A stretch of 64,000 nucleotides of DNA, taken from positions 1,501,001 to 1,565,000 of the forward strand of contig NZ_CP055263.1 in NCBI RefSeq assembly GCF_014217835.1, given 5' to 3'. Below, one piece after another: positions 45,009-53,086 of this stretch (position 1 is its first letter; the number at the start of each line of letters is the position of its first letter). The position numbers were made by a program, and so were the translations under genes. The DNA comes from Metabacillus sp. KUDC1714 (lineage in GTDB: Bacteria; Bacillota; Bacilli; Bacillales; Bacillaceae). The notes beneath the pieces were generated by a model, which searched no databases, had not been told where the DNA came from, and saw only the letters and a program-made list of their open reading frames with translations.

Positions 45009-46211
45009 TTAAATGTTTTCTATAACTCTCGTTAAGCGACTAATATTCTTCTTCCACCTTAAATGTTTCTTCGCATACTCATATCCATTTTGACCTAATT
45101 GATTTCTCAATTGCTCATCACCTATAAGTTTCGATATTGATTCGTATAAATCAACAGTTTTTCGATCATCCGATACAAAGCCACATTTTGCTTCCTTGAT
45201 GACCTTTTTTGAATAACCTTCGATATTACCGACAATTGGCTTTTGCATACACATATAATCAATTATTTTTCCTGGCAAGACAGTTTGAAAGACACTTTTT
45301 TCCACAAGTCCCACATACGCAATATCTGCTAAGGAGACTTCCTTTAACGTGTCTTTTCGATTTTTCACTTGTATAATTTCAATATTTGATAAGTGCTTTT
45401 CATCAACGAGATTTTTAACTTGATCTTTCTTAAATCCATAGCCAATTATCTTAAAGTGGATATCTGATCTTTGTTGAAACATTTCAGCTAATTCTACTAA
45501 TGTTAGTAAATCTTGGGCCAAACCTAAATTACCTGTATAAATAATCGTCTTTGTCTCGTTGGATTCAGTTGCTGCTTTTGGCTTCTTTGACAACTCTTCC
45601 TCTGTCAATGAATTCGGAATAAAAATAATATCTTCCTTATTAATGCCTTTGGAAGTAATATACGGAATAAATCCTTCACTATTTACAATGATTTTTTCTG
45701 CTGAATCGTATAATTTTTGTTCAAGAAAGTAAGATAGTTTTAAAACTAGTTTATTTGTAAATACACCAACACCAAGTAATGATTCAGGCCAGAGATCACG
45801 AACATCCAAAATTAACTTTTTCTTAAGTCGAAACTTAGCAAACATGCCTGCAAATCCAATAAATATGGGTGGAGAAGTTGCAAATATGACATCATATTGT
45901 TTATCTAGTTTAGAAATAGTAAAAATCAACTTAACTAAAACCTCAATATACAATAAAAACCGATTTAAAATATTTCGTGTGTATTTTCTTGTTTTTGTCT
46001 TGATTCTAATGATGTCTTCATCAGGAATATCCTCGTTCCAAAATTCAGGATTCTTCCTGTATATATTACGATTTGGATAAGAAGGGTCTGCAGTAAGCAC
46101 TTTTACCTTATATCCCTGGTTACTTAGTTCAACATATATATTTTTTATCCTATTTGCCGCACTCCCTATTTCAGGATAGAAATTTTGACTTATTATTAGA
46201 ACACGTTTCAT
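45009..46211 (-). CDS. GT4 glycosyltransferase (WbuB-like)
   Basis: 400 aa from the ATG at 46211, which has AAAGGGGAG 5 nt upstream; an ATG 13 codons earlier adds a non-homologous leader. MKRVLIISQNFYPEIGSAAN and the following VLTADPSYPNR, DVIFATSPPIFIGFAG and LILDVRDLWPESL are typical of WbuB/L-FucNAc-type transferases. The donor site includes TIIYTGNLGLAQDLLTLVEL. It probably adds the second sugar (a deoxy- or N-acetylated hexose) to the lipid-linked unit. The 225 bp upstream probably hold the operon promoter. Confidence 0.85.
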   Translation of the reverse strand: MKRVLIISQNFYPEIGSAANRIKNIYVELSNQGYKVKVLTADPSYPNRNIYRKNPEFWNEDIPDEDIIRIKTKTRKYTRNILNRFLLYIEVLVKLIFTISKLDKQYDVIFATSPPIFIGFAGMFAKFRLKKKLILDVRDLWPESLLGVGVFTNKLVLKLSYFLEQKLYDSAEKIIVNSEGFIPYITSKGINKEDIIFIPNSLTEEELSKKPKAATESNETKTIIYTGNLGLAQDLLTLVELAEMFQQRSDIHFKIIGYGFKKDQVKNLVDEKHLSNIEIIQVKNRKDTLKEVSLADIAYVGLVEKSVFQTVLPGKIIDYMCMQKPIVGNIEGYSKKVIKEAKCGFVSDDRKTVDLYESISKLIGDEQLRNQLGQNGYEYAKKHLRWKKNISRLTRVIENI

Positions 46212-46415
46212 ATGTGCTCCCCTTTTATTTTCTATTATCATACTTTTCATACAAGGGGTATTGCATTATTTTACAATTCTTGCATTACCTTTTGTAAGTA
46301 TATACTACAATTGAAGAAATTTGTAGAATTTACGACATTTTTATCTAGGTAATATATACTAACACTTTTAAATAATACGATATTCAAGTTCACTATATTT
46401 ATTCTACACATAATA

Positions 46416-46457
46416 AAACCCTTCTCTTATAGGTCTTGAATACTAAGAGAAGGGTTT
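46416..46457 (-). terminator. Terminator after mnaA
   Basis: AAACCCTTCTCTTA and TAAGAGAAGGGTTT form a 14-bp perfect stem, with T-tract on the minus strand. It ends the mnaA transcript before the glycosyltransferase operon. Confidence 0.85.
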
Positions 46458-46475
46458 TTGTTACCTTTGTAAAGA

Positions 46476-47621
46476 TTAGGCTTTAAATTGTTCAGGCTTG
46501 TCACTAATCTTTCCATAATGATGGCGAATTGCTTGAACAATTCTGTATGAAGCCTTTCCATCACCATAAGGATTTGAAGCCTTAGACATTTTTTCATACT
46601 CTGTTGAATTATTTAACAATTCATAAGCTAAGTTATAAATCGTTTCTTCGTCCGTACCAGCTAATTTTAACGTTCCGGCTTCTATTCCTTCTGGTCGTTC
46701 TGTCGTATCCCTTAGCACTAAAACTGGGACTCCTAGTGAAGGTGCTTCCTCTTGAACACCACCTGAATCAGTTAGGATGATATATGCTCGTGATGCAAAG
46801 TTATGAAAATCTTCTACTCCTAATGGTTCAATTAGATGAATTCTCTCATCTTGTCCTAGGATCTCATCTGCCACTTCTCTCACTGCAGGATTCAAGTGTA
46901 CAGGATAAACAACTTGTACATCATCATGTTCCTCAACTAGTCGCTTAATAGCGCGGAACATATTCCTCATAGGTTCACCAAGGTTTTCTCTACGGTGCGC
47001 TGTTAATAAAATCATTCTTGAATTTTGTAATTTGTCTAATACTTCATGTTGATATGTAGGGGATACAGTTGTTTGTAATGCATCAATTGCTGTGTTTCCT
47101 GTAATATAGATGGATTCAGGGGATTTATTTTCCTGAACAAGGTTATTATAAGATTTTACTGTTGGTGCAAAATGAAGATCAGCAATTACACCTGTTATTT
47201 GTCGGTTTACTTCTTCAGGGAAAGGAGAATATTTATCCCACGTTCTTAGTCCTGCTTCTACATGACCTACTGAAATTTGATTATATAATGCAGCAAGGCT
47301 TGCAACAAAAGTCGTTGTTGTATCTCCATGAACTAAGACAAGATCAGGCTTAACATCTTTCATAATTTGATCTAATCCCTCGAGAGCACGAACGGTAACT
47401 CCTGTTAATGTTTGTCGATCCTTCATGATATTTAAATCATAATCTGGTTTAACCTTAAAGATTTCCATGACTTGATCTAACATTTCCCGATGCTGTGCAG
47501 TTACAGTAACAATTGATTCAATATCTTCTGGATATTTTTCAAGCTCTAGCACAAGTGGTGCCATTTTTATTGCTTCAGGTCTTGTTCCAAAAATTGTCAT
47601 TACTTTGATTTTTTCAGACAA
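46476..47621 (-). CDS. mnaA: UDP-N-acetylglucosamine 2-epimerase (non-hydrolysing)
   Basis: 381 aa, TTG start (SEKIKVMTIFGTRPEAIKMA) with GGAGG upstream. Family motifs: TRPEAIKMAPLV, TAQHREMLDQV, VHGDTTTTF, HVEAGLRTWDKYSPFPEE, TAHRRENLGEP and LTDSGGVQEEAPSLGVPVLV. It interconverts UDP-GlcNAc and UDP-ManNAc. In Bacillus this supplies the ManNAc of the wall-polymer linkage unit; here it also provides the precursor of UDP-ManNAcA for the cluster's dehydrogenase. Monocistronic between two terminators. Confidence 0.95.
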   Translation of the reverse strand: MSEKIKVMTIFGTRPEAIKMAPLVLELEKYPEDIESIVTVTAQHREMLDQVMEIFKVKPDYDLNIMKDRQTLTGVTVRALEGLDQIMKDVKPDLVLVHGDTTTTFVASLAALYNQISVGHVEAGLRTWDKYSPFPEEVNRQITGVIADLHFAPTVKSYNNLVQENKSPESIYITGNTAIDALQTTVSPTYQHEVLDKLQNSRMILLTAHRRENLGEPMRNMFRAIKRLVEEHDDVQVVYPVHLNPAVREVADEILGQDERIHLIEPLGVEDFHNFASRAYIILTDSGGVQEEAPSLGVPVLVLRDTTERPEGIEAGTLKLAGTDEETIYNLAYELLNNSTEYEKMSKASNPYGDGKASYRIVQAIRHHYGKISDKPEQFKA

Positions 47622-47852
47622 AATTGTAAACCTCCAATATTTTTCCTTTTTCTACAAACTTCTCATACTTTACCATAGTTTTTCAATATTTATCAACAAA
47701 TAATGACTCTTATCTAGACAAATTTTGTATTAAGTTTTTGTAAATCATTATTAACATTAGTGAACTTGCTTAATTTTTATACTGTATTAAATCGCAATTA
47801 GCAATGTCAATTTGAGAACAAATACCAATGTGTTTCATAAAATTGAAAATAA

Positions 47853-47885
47853 AAAGGATCGAAGACTAAAATGTCTTGATCCTTT
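47853..47885 (-). terminator. Terminator after the transglycosylase gene
   Basis: AAAGGATCGAAGAC and GTCTTGATCCTTT pair with one bulge. On the minus strand it is followed by TTTTATTTT. Confidence 0.75.
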
Positions 47886-47922
47886 AAGCTAAATAGGATT
47901 TGTTCAACTTTTTAAAAACATA

Positions 47923-50028
47923 CTAATTTTGAATCGAGTAGTTAATCACTTTAAAATCATCTGGTTCTTTTGTTGAATTTCGATCCTTTACATATACGGA
48001 TACTTGGTAGTCCCCCGGTTTTGTTGGCACCCATTTATATACATTATTTGTCGAGTAATCTCTTAGGACTTTCCACCCTGTTCCATCATGTAAATAGAAT
48101 TTATATAGCTTCTCTGTTCCACCCGTCGCTTCTGCATTTATTTGTATTTCCTTATTTACTTGTTGTGGAGATGATAGGCTCGTTGTCACGCTATTCAGTT
48201 TTACTGATGTAATGATTGGTTCAGTGATTTTAAAAGTGATTAATTTAAAATCATCTTGTTCTTTTGTTGAATTCCGATCTTTTACATAGACGGATACTTG
48301 GTAGTCCCCTGGTTTTGCTGGTACCCATTTATATACATTATCTGTCGAGTAATCTCTTAGGACTTTCCACCCTGTTCCATCATGTAGATAGAATTTATAT
48401 AGCTTCTCTGTTCCACCCGTTGCTTCTGCATTTATCTGTATTTCCTTATTTACTTGTTGCGGAGATAATAGGTTTGTTGTCACGCTATTTATTTCTACTG
48501 GTTTGATGATTGGTTCCGTGACTTTATATGGTATTATCTTAAAATCATCTTGTTCTTTTGTTGAATTCCGATCCTTTACATAGACGGATATTTGATAGTC
48601 TCCTGATTTTACTGGTACCCACTTAAATACATTATTTGTTGAGTAATCTCTTAGGACTTTCCACCCTGTTCCATCATATAGATAGAATTTATATAGCTTC
48701 TCTGTTCCACCCGTTGCTTCTGCATTTATCTGTATTTCCTTATTTACTTGTTGTGGAGATGATAGGTTTGTTGTCACGCTATTCAGCTTTACTGATGTAA
48801 TGATTGGTTCAGTGATTTTAAAATTGGTTATTTTAAAATCATCTTGTTCTTTTGTTGAATTTCGATCCTTAACATATACGGATACCTGGTAATCCCCTGC
48901 TTTTTCAGGCACCCATTCATACACATTATTTGTCGAGTAATCCCTCAGCACTTTCCAGCCTGTTCCGTCATTTAAGAAGAACTTGTATAATTTTTCTGTA
49001 CCACCTGTTGCAACAACTGAAATATTTATCGCTTTATTCACTTCTTGAGGGCTACTTACATTCGTATCAATTTTATCGATATGAACGGCTTCCATAAGAT
49101 AAGAGGAAGAAACATACCCTACTAACGATTGGTCCTCCGTACTGACTGGGTACCATACAAACTGGTTTTTACTATCTTCAGATTGATCATACGTAAAATT
49201 TCCTTTTATGACCAGGCTTGTATTCCTTGCTAATTCACTGACAATATTGTCCCCACCAGGTTGTTGTCTTAACCTTACCTCATCTCTTGTTACAATAACA
49301 TTGTCTCCTGCTTTAAAATGGTAATTAGATTGATGCAATGGATCAGTTAGTGTATACTCCTTCTTCAGAAATACAATATTGTCATCGCTGTCAGTTTCAT
49401 ATTTAAAATCAGTTGTTTTAAAGGGGTACTGAGCTAATTTCGTACCCTCTAAGAAACTATCTTCTTCAATATGTGTAAAAACTTTTTCTTGGTAGGCACC
49501 TGTATTTTCATCCCCAGTTTCCTGGTAAAGGGGACTGTTAACAGGCTTTGTACCATTGTAAGCCATAACAGGGAAATACCAGTTTTCTATTTCCTTTCTT
49601 CCTGCCCCAATTATCGTAGGAAGATCATTTCGAGTGTACATGCTACTAAGAATTTCGACGCCTGCCTCAATATTATAGTAGATATCATATTTTAATTTCT
49701 CTTTATCATACCCTTCTTGTGTATTGGTAATTTGCATAAGCCCGATTCCACCATCTTCAGAGATGATTGGCTCACCATTTTCAAATTGTTTCCATCCACT
49801 ACTTTCTTGTGTAACCACTGCTTTTACAACTTCAGGAGGTATATCCTCATTTATAGCAGCATTCGTCAACAAACAATTTAAATGCTGAAAAGAAGGATTT
49901 TCAATTTGCTGCAATTCACCATATAAACTACATTTAGATGCCCAGACTGGCGCCGCAGAAGCTTCTTCGCAATACCAACAGAGTACTACGCAAGTTAATA
50001 ATGCTACTCTTAATAATAATTGCTTCAT
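47923..50028 (-). CDS. Secreted lytic transglycosylase with SH3 and four three-Tyr-like repeats
   Basis: 701 aa from ATG 50028 (GGAG 8 nt upstream; a TTG five codons earlier overlaps it). Signal peptide with cleavage after ASA at about 25. SLT-type lysozyme domain about 45-190, with E75 in VVKAVVTQESSGW as catalytic acid and IGLMQITNT and MAYNGT motifs. Bacterial SH3-like segment about 240-310 (TRDEVRLRQQPGGDNI to VGYVSSSYLM). From about 315 there are four tandem 98-residue repeats (LYKFYLYDGTGWKVLRDYST, GDYQVSVYVKDRNSTKEQDD). It cleaves peptidoglycan in the wall. The repeats may bind the surface polymer of the adjacent cluster. Confidence 0.85.
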   Translation of the reverse strand: MKQLLLRVALLTCVVLCWYCEEASAAPVWASKCSLYGELQQIENPSFQHLNCLLTNAAINEDIPPEVVKAVVTQESSGWKQFENGEPIISEDGGIGLMQITNTQEGYDKEKLKYDIYYNIEAGVEILSSMYTRNDLPTIIGAGRKEIENWYFPVMAYNGTKPVNSPLYQETGDENTGAYQEKVFTHIEEDSFLEGTKLAQYPFKTTDFKYETDSDDNIVFLKKEYTLTDPLHQSNYHFKAGDNVIVTRDEVRLRQQPGGDNIVSELARNTSLVIKGNFTYDQSEDSKNQFVWYPVSTEDQSLVGYVSSSYLMEAVHIDKIDTNVSSPQEVNKAINISVVATGGTEKLYKFFLNDGTGWKVLRDYSTNNVYEWVPEKAGDYQVSVYVKDRNSTKEQDDFKITNFKITEPIITSVKLNSVTTNLSSPQQVNKEIQINAEATGGTEKLYKFYLYDGTGWKVLRDYSTNNVFKWVPVKSGDYQISVYVKDRNSTKEQDDFKIIPYKVTEPIIKPVEINSVTTNLLSPQQVNKEIQINAEATGGTEKLYKFYLHDGTGWKVLRDYSTDNVYKWVPAKPGDYQVSVYVKDRNSTKEQDDFKLITFKITEPIITSVKLNSVTTSLSSPQQVNKEIQINAEATGGTEKLYKFYLHDGTGWKVLRDYSTNNVYKWVPTKPGDYQVSVYVKDRNSTKEPDDFKVINYSIQN
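47941..49090 (-). repeat. Four 294-bp tandem repeats inside the transglycosylase gene
   Basis: Matching points at 48001, 48295, 48589 and 48883 are exactly 294 bp (98 codons) apart. The first three copies are nearly identical and the fourth (N-terminal) is more diverged, so the array seems to grow by recent duplication and its copy number may vary. Confidence 0.9.
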
Positions 50029-50431
50029 TATTCCATTCTCCAATTCACTTAATCTACTCTATTAAAATAGTCTATTTTTACCATAAATGATTTTTGTATA
50101 TTTGTAAACTGATTAGTTTAGCGTATATAAATTAAATATTGTTTATGACTTTTCACCAAGAATCATTTCGGGAATTCCTTTTACATCATTTTAACTGATC
50201 TTTATAGTACTTTTATTACTGTAACTGTTCTTATCTTCTCAGCGACGGTATAACTACTCACTTACAGACTTTACATTGCTGGAGGTCAGGTACATTATCC
50301 GAAAATACCATAATAAACCCATCTTCCTAATTAACTTTCTATTAATATGCCTGTTATCTCTAAGCCCTTAAAACCTTTAATAGGTTAATAGTCATCGCCA
50401 ACTTCGCCATATGCAAAGTGTTTCAACTAAT
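50029..50431. other. Intergenic stretch, nothing recognised
   Basis: About 400 bp upstream of the divergent transglycosylase and sigma genes. It must hold both promoters. No RNA, repeat or gene seen. Confidence 0.45.
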
Positions 50432-50466
50432 AATAGACTGATATTCTCAAATTACCGCGGAATACG

Positions 50467-50482
50467 TAAGAATGCATTCTTA
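50467..50482 (+). promoter_or_regulatory. Palindrome before sigma gene, right copy
   Basis: TAAGAATGCATTCTTA, perfect 16-bp palindrome 14 bp before the sigma start, as in the left cassette. Confidence 0.6.
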
Positions 50483-50496
50483 AAAAGGATTCTTAT

Positions 50497-51009
50497 ATGT
50501 ATGAAGATGAGATATTTGAGAAGCTGCATGAACAATTTGAACCAATGATTTATCACATGATTAAAAAACTAGCGATTTACAAAGATGAACAGGAATTTTA
50601 TCAAATTGGCTGTATTGCATTATGGGAGGCTTCATTACGTTTTAATGAAGAAAAAGGGGAATTTAAGTCTTATGTTTATTCATATATCATGGGTCGAATG
50701 AAAACAGCACTTACGAATGAAAGGAAAAAGCAAGAGACGGATCATCTGCTCTTGTTCTTTACGCCCCAAAAAAAAACAAGCGAAGATGATTTTAAACTTC
50801 TACTATCAAATTCTAATATTGAAAGTATTGCCTCCCTTTTGACTTCAAATCAAAGCAAATGGTTAAAAGCCTACTGTATTAAAAATAAAACACCAAGTGA
50901 AGTTGCAAAGGATGAAGGGGTGTCAATATCTGCAGTTAAAGCATGGCGTAGGGATGCGATTGCTAAACTCAAGAAGCATTCTATTGAGGTTCTTTTGGGA
51001 ATCAAGTAA
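50497..51009 (+). CDS. SigO-like sigma-70 family factor, copy 2
   Basis: 170 aa. Region 2 (FYQIGCIALWEASLRFNEEK, FKSYVYSYIMGRMKTALTNE) and region 4 (TPSEVAKDEGVSISAVKAWR) are kept. The linker between them (about 78-105) differs most from copy 1, reading TDHLLLFFTPQKKTSEDD instead of KENRLMTVSPQEETSEDD. The region-4 recognition helix is identical in both copies, so they probably read the same promoters. The divergence lies where a partner or anti-sigma would be expected to bind, so the two may answer different signals. Confidence 0.8.
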   Translation: MYEDEIFEKLHEQFEPMIYHMIKKLAIYKDEQEFYQIGCIALWEASLRFNEEKGEFKSYVYSYIMGRMKTALTNERKKQETDHLLLFFTPQKKTSEDDFKLLLSNSNIESIASLLTSNQSKWLKAYCIKNKTPSEVAKDEGVSISAVKAWRRDAIAKLKKHSIEVLLGIK

Positions 51010-51082
51010 GACCAGAAGTTAGCAACATAAGCTAGTACATCCATTATTTATAAAAAAATAGAAATACTACGCTACTCTACCT

Positions 51083-51106
51083 ACCCTTTCTCTATATATA
51101 AAGGGT
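51083..51106 (+). promoter_or_regulatory. Inverted repeat before DUF1659 gene, right copy
   Basis: ACCCTTT and AAAGGGT around CTCTATATAT, as at 22559, just before the ribosome site. Confidence 0.45.
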
Positions 51107-51122
51107 GAAAGGAGGTGAGAGC

Positions 51123-51341
51123 ATGGCAGTTGCAACATTATTAGATTCTCAATTAAGCCTAGTGTTTAACATGGGAGTGGACGAGAATGGCAAAGACATC
51201 TATAAACGTAAAAACTACAACAACGTCAAAACATCAGCAACACCTGACCAATTGCTTCAAGCAGCACAAGCGATTGCAAGCTTACAATCAGAAACACTAA
51301 CATTCGTTGAGCGTAATGACACAAATCAAATTGATGCGTAA
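51123..51341 (+). CDS. DUF1659 small protein, copy 2
   Basis: 72 aa, ATG 7 nt after AAAGGAGGTG. It differs from copy 1 at two positions seen by eye (LLDSQ for LLDTQ, LQSETL for LQTETL). Same role and regulation expected as for copy 1. Function of the family unknown. The near-identity of this gene pair, against the more diverged sigma genes, suggests recent gene conversion or selection on these small proteins. Confidence 0.85.
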   Translation: MAVATLLDSQLSLVFNMGVDENGKDIYKRKNYNNVKTSATPDQLLQAAQAIASLQSETLTFVERNDTNQIDA

Positions 51342-51391
51342 CATCGTTTAAAGGAAAACAAACCAAATGAGGAAGGAAAGGAGGGAAAAAA

Positions 51392-51610
51392 ATGGCGAAA
51401 ACATTAGAGCTTCAATTTTTAAACACAGCAGGGAAAACAGTGAAAATCAGTGTGGATTCTCCAGTAGAACCAGTTGATCAAACTGCCCTAAATGCAGCAA
51501 TGGATCAAATCTTAGCAGCTAATATTTTTATTTCAACTGATGGAGAATTTGTATCAAAGAAAGGTGCAAGAGTTATTGACCGTAATGTAACGGAAATTGC
51601 ACTTGTATAA
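51392..51610 (+). CDS. DUF2922 small protein, copy 2
   Basis: 72 aa, identical to copy 1 except for the last residue (V for G). AAAGGAGGG ribosome site. Lies 50 bp after the DUF1659 gene, and is followed by a terminator; no YvrJ gene follows. Confidence 0.85.
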   Translation: MAKTLELQFLNTAGKTVKISVDSPVEPVDQTALNAAMDQILAANIFISTDGEFVSKKGARVIDRNVTEIALV

Positions 51611-51621
51611 TAAAGCCTTTT

Positions 51622-51653
51622 AGGGCTGACAAATCGCTTTAATGTCAGCCCTT
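51622..51653 (+). terminator. Terminator of the right cassette
   Basis: AGGGCTGACA and TGTCAGCCCT form a 10-bp perfect stem with loop AATCGCTTTAA, followed by TTTGG. Confidence 0.7.
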
Positions 51654-51814
51654 TGGTTAAGTGCTGTTCTTTTACCTTACCAACCATTATTCGAAAGATT
51701 TCCTTGAAATAAATTCAGTAAAACCCAATAAGTGGATTGAAGCAAACTTTGATATTTCTTACAATTATATGATTTATCTATAAATAGAGTGGAAACTATT
51801 AAGGAGGGAAATAG

Positions 51815-52030
51815 ATGAGCTTGAAGAATGACAACGGGTCACTAAATATTAATTCGCGCAGAGTTCTACATAAAGTAAATAAAAATGGTGATGTAATAGA
51901 ACTAGAAATCCTTAAATTTGATGAAAATGCAATCGCTACTATATGCCAAGATAAGCCACCTTTTAAAGATTACTTAGCCGAAGCGAAAGAACAATTTAAA
52001 AGATTAACAGCTAAAAAAGCACTTAAATGA
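51815..52030 (+). CDS. Unknown 71-aa protein
   Basis: A 71-aa frame starting MSLKNDNGSLNINSRRVLHK with a strong AAGGAGGGAAATAG before the ATG. It is soluble, with two beta strands (VLHKVNKNGDVIELEILKFD) and a basic helical tail (LAEAKEQFKRLTAKKALK). The ribosome site and composition make it a probable real gene. It may be the partner of the cassette upstream, but no family is recognised and the spacing (205 bp, with a terminator between) argues for its own promoter. Confidence 0.55.
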   Translation: MSLKNDNGSLNINSRRVLHKVNKNGDVIELEILKFDENAIATICQDKPPFKDYLAEAKEQFKRLTAKKALK

Positions 52031-52123
52031 ACTTTAACTGCAAACATAAGTAAATATATAAATGAAAGGGAGGCAATCATTTAATTTATATGACTGACTC
52101 TCCTTTTCTTTAATTATATAAAT

Positions 52124-52160
52124 CTTCGACAAATTTCGGGTGGTCACTGAGAGATTACCC
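52124..52160 (+). repeat. REP-like element 3 (GTCACT class)
   Basis: CTTCGACAAATTTCGGGTGG then TCACTGAGAGATTACCC. The second hairpin arm is degraded (GAGAG instead of GTGAC). It is preceded by a CTCTCCTTTTCTTTAAT block, also found before the elements at 55438 and 61674. Confidence 0.7.
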
Positions 52161-52177
52161 ATTGAACCACGTCCTTT

Positions 52178-52882
52178 CTACTTACCAACAAACACATTCA
52201 AAAGCTCTTTTGCACTATATACTTCTTGATCCGGCTTAAAAGCAGCGTTTTCAGGTAAAGACCTTTTACGATGATTCATCCAGATTGCCTGCCACCCAAC
52301 TTGTTTTGCCCCGACAACATCTTTTTCAAAAGAGTCCCCGATATAAACCGTTTTTATTTTATCAAGCCCCAGTTTTTCTTCCATAATCTCAAAGATTTCT
52401 CGTTTTGGTTTAGCATATCCGTGTGTTCCAGATATAAAGATGTTTTCTGCGGAAATCCACCTAGTAAGCTCTAACTGCTCAATCTTCTTCGACTGGTGCT
52501 TTTCCTCCCCATTCGTAAGAATTGCAAGCTGTTTCCCATCCTTGTAAAGAGTTTCTAATAATTCTTTCACTTCATCAAATAAGATGATTTTCTGTTGTTC
52601 CTCCACATAAAGGTGTTGAAATGAAACGGCTTTTTATGTATCAATCGGAATATTAAACTCGTTACATGCAGAGGTAATACGCCCAGTCTGCCATTCAAAT
52701 TGGGTGATTTCACCGGCTTCACTTTGATCAAATAGAATTTCACTATACTTTCGACTAACTCTATAAATTTGATCCATCTCTTCATCTGTAAACGGCCCCT
52801 CAAACATTTTTCTAAATGTCTTATGAAAAGAAAGTGCTTGGTCATATAATGTATCATCTACGTCAAAAATAATTGTCTCCAT
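52178..52882 (-). pseudogene. HAD-family hydrolase split by one in-frame stop
   Basis: The N-terminal part (METIIFDVDDTLYDQALSFH, D7 and D9 as nucleophile and acid) ends IPID T-stop at codon 83. The same frame continues KAVSFQHLYVEEQQ and carries the remaining HAD motifs (LAILTNGE, KPKREIF, IGDSFEKDV). One substitution in a Lys/Gln/Glu codon to TAA explains the break; no frameshift is needed. The total, about 234 codons, fits YjjG/YsbA-type HAD phosphatases. A GTG restart at 52606 would lack the nucleophile, so activity is doubtful. Could be an assembly error. Confidence 0.85.
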
Positions 52883-53051
52883 ATTTGATAGCCTCCTTAA
52901 CCAATTCTAATCATAACACTAAAAATTAGGGTTTATTGATACTAAAATTAAAAGAGCAAGTGTATTAACACCTGCTTAGGATCTCCATTCGCTTAAAAGC
53001 GGTAGTCAAATAAAGAAATTTTGTAAATTTAATTAATAAAATTCTAATAAT

Positions 53052-53086
53052 CCTCGACAAATATCGAGTGGTCACTGTGATATTAC
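53052..53086 (+). repeat. REP-like element 4, overlapping the RAYT 3' end
   Basis: CTCGACAAATATCGAGTGG then TCACTGTGATATTAC. The GTGG tetranucleotide followed by a TCAC-T-GTGA hairpin is the layout of REPs used by REP-associated transposases. It includes the stop of the transposase gene. Confidence 0.8.

Larger units (their letters stand above)
50432..51610 (+). repeat. Long direct repeat, right copy (sigma-DUF1659-DUF2922 cassette)
   Basis: Colinear with 21908-23086, same orientation and same internal spacing. It lacks the YvrJ gene that follows the left copy. Confidence 0.9.

Noticed and set aside
47970..48506. Two similar 80-codon plus-strand frames
   Set aside because: They are antisense reflections of the 294-bp repeats in the transglycosylase gene, not paralogous genes.
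47941..49090. Possible CRISPR-like periodic array
   Set aside because: Repeat period of 294 bp is coding (98 codons) with no spacers; it is a protein tandem repeat.
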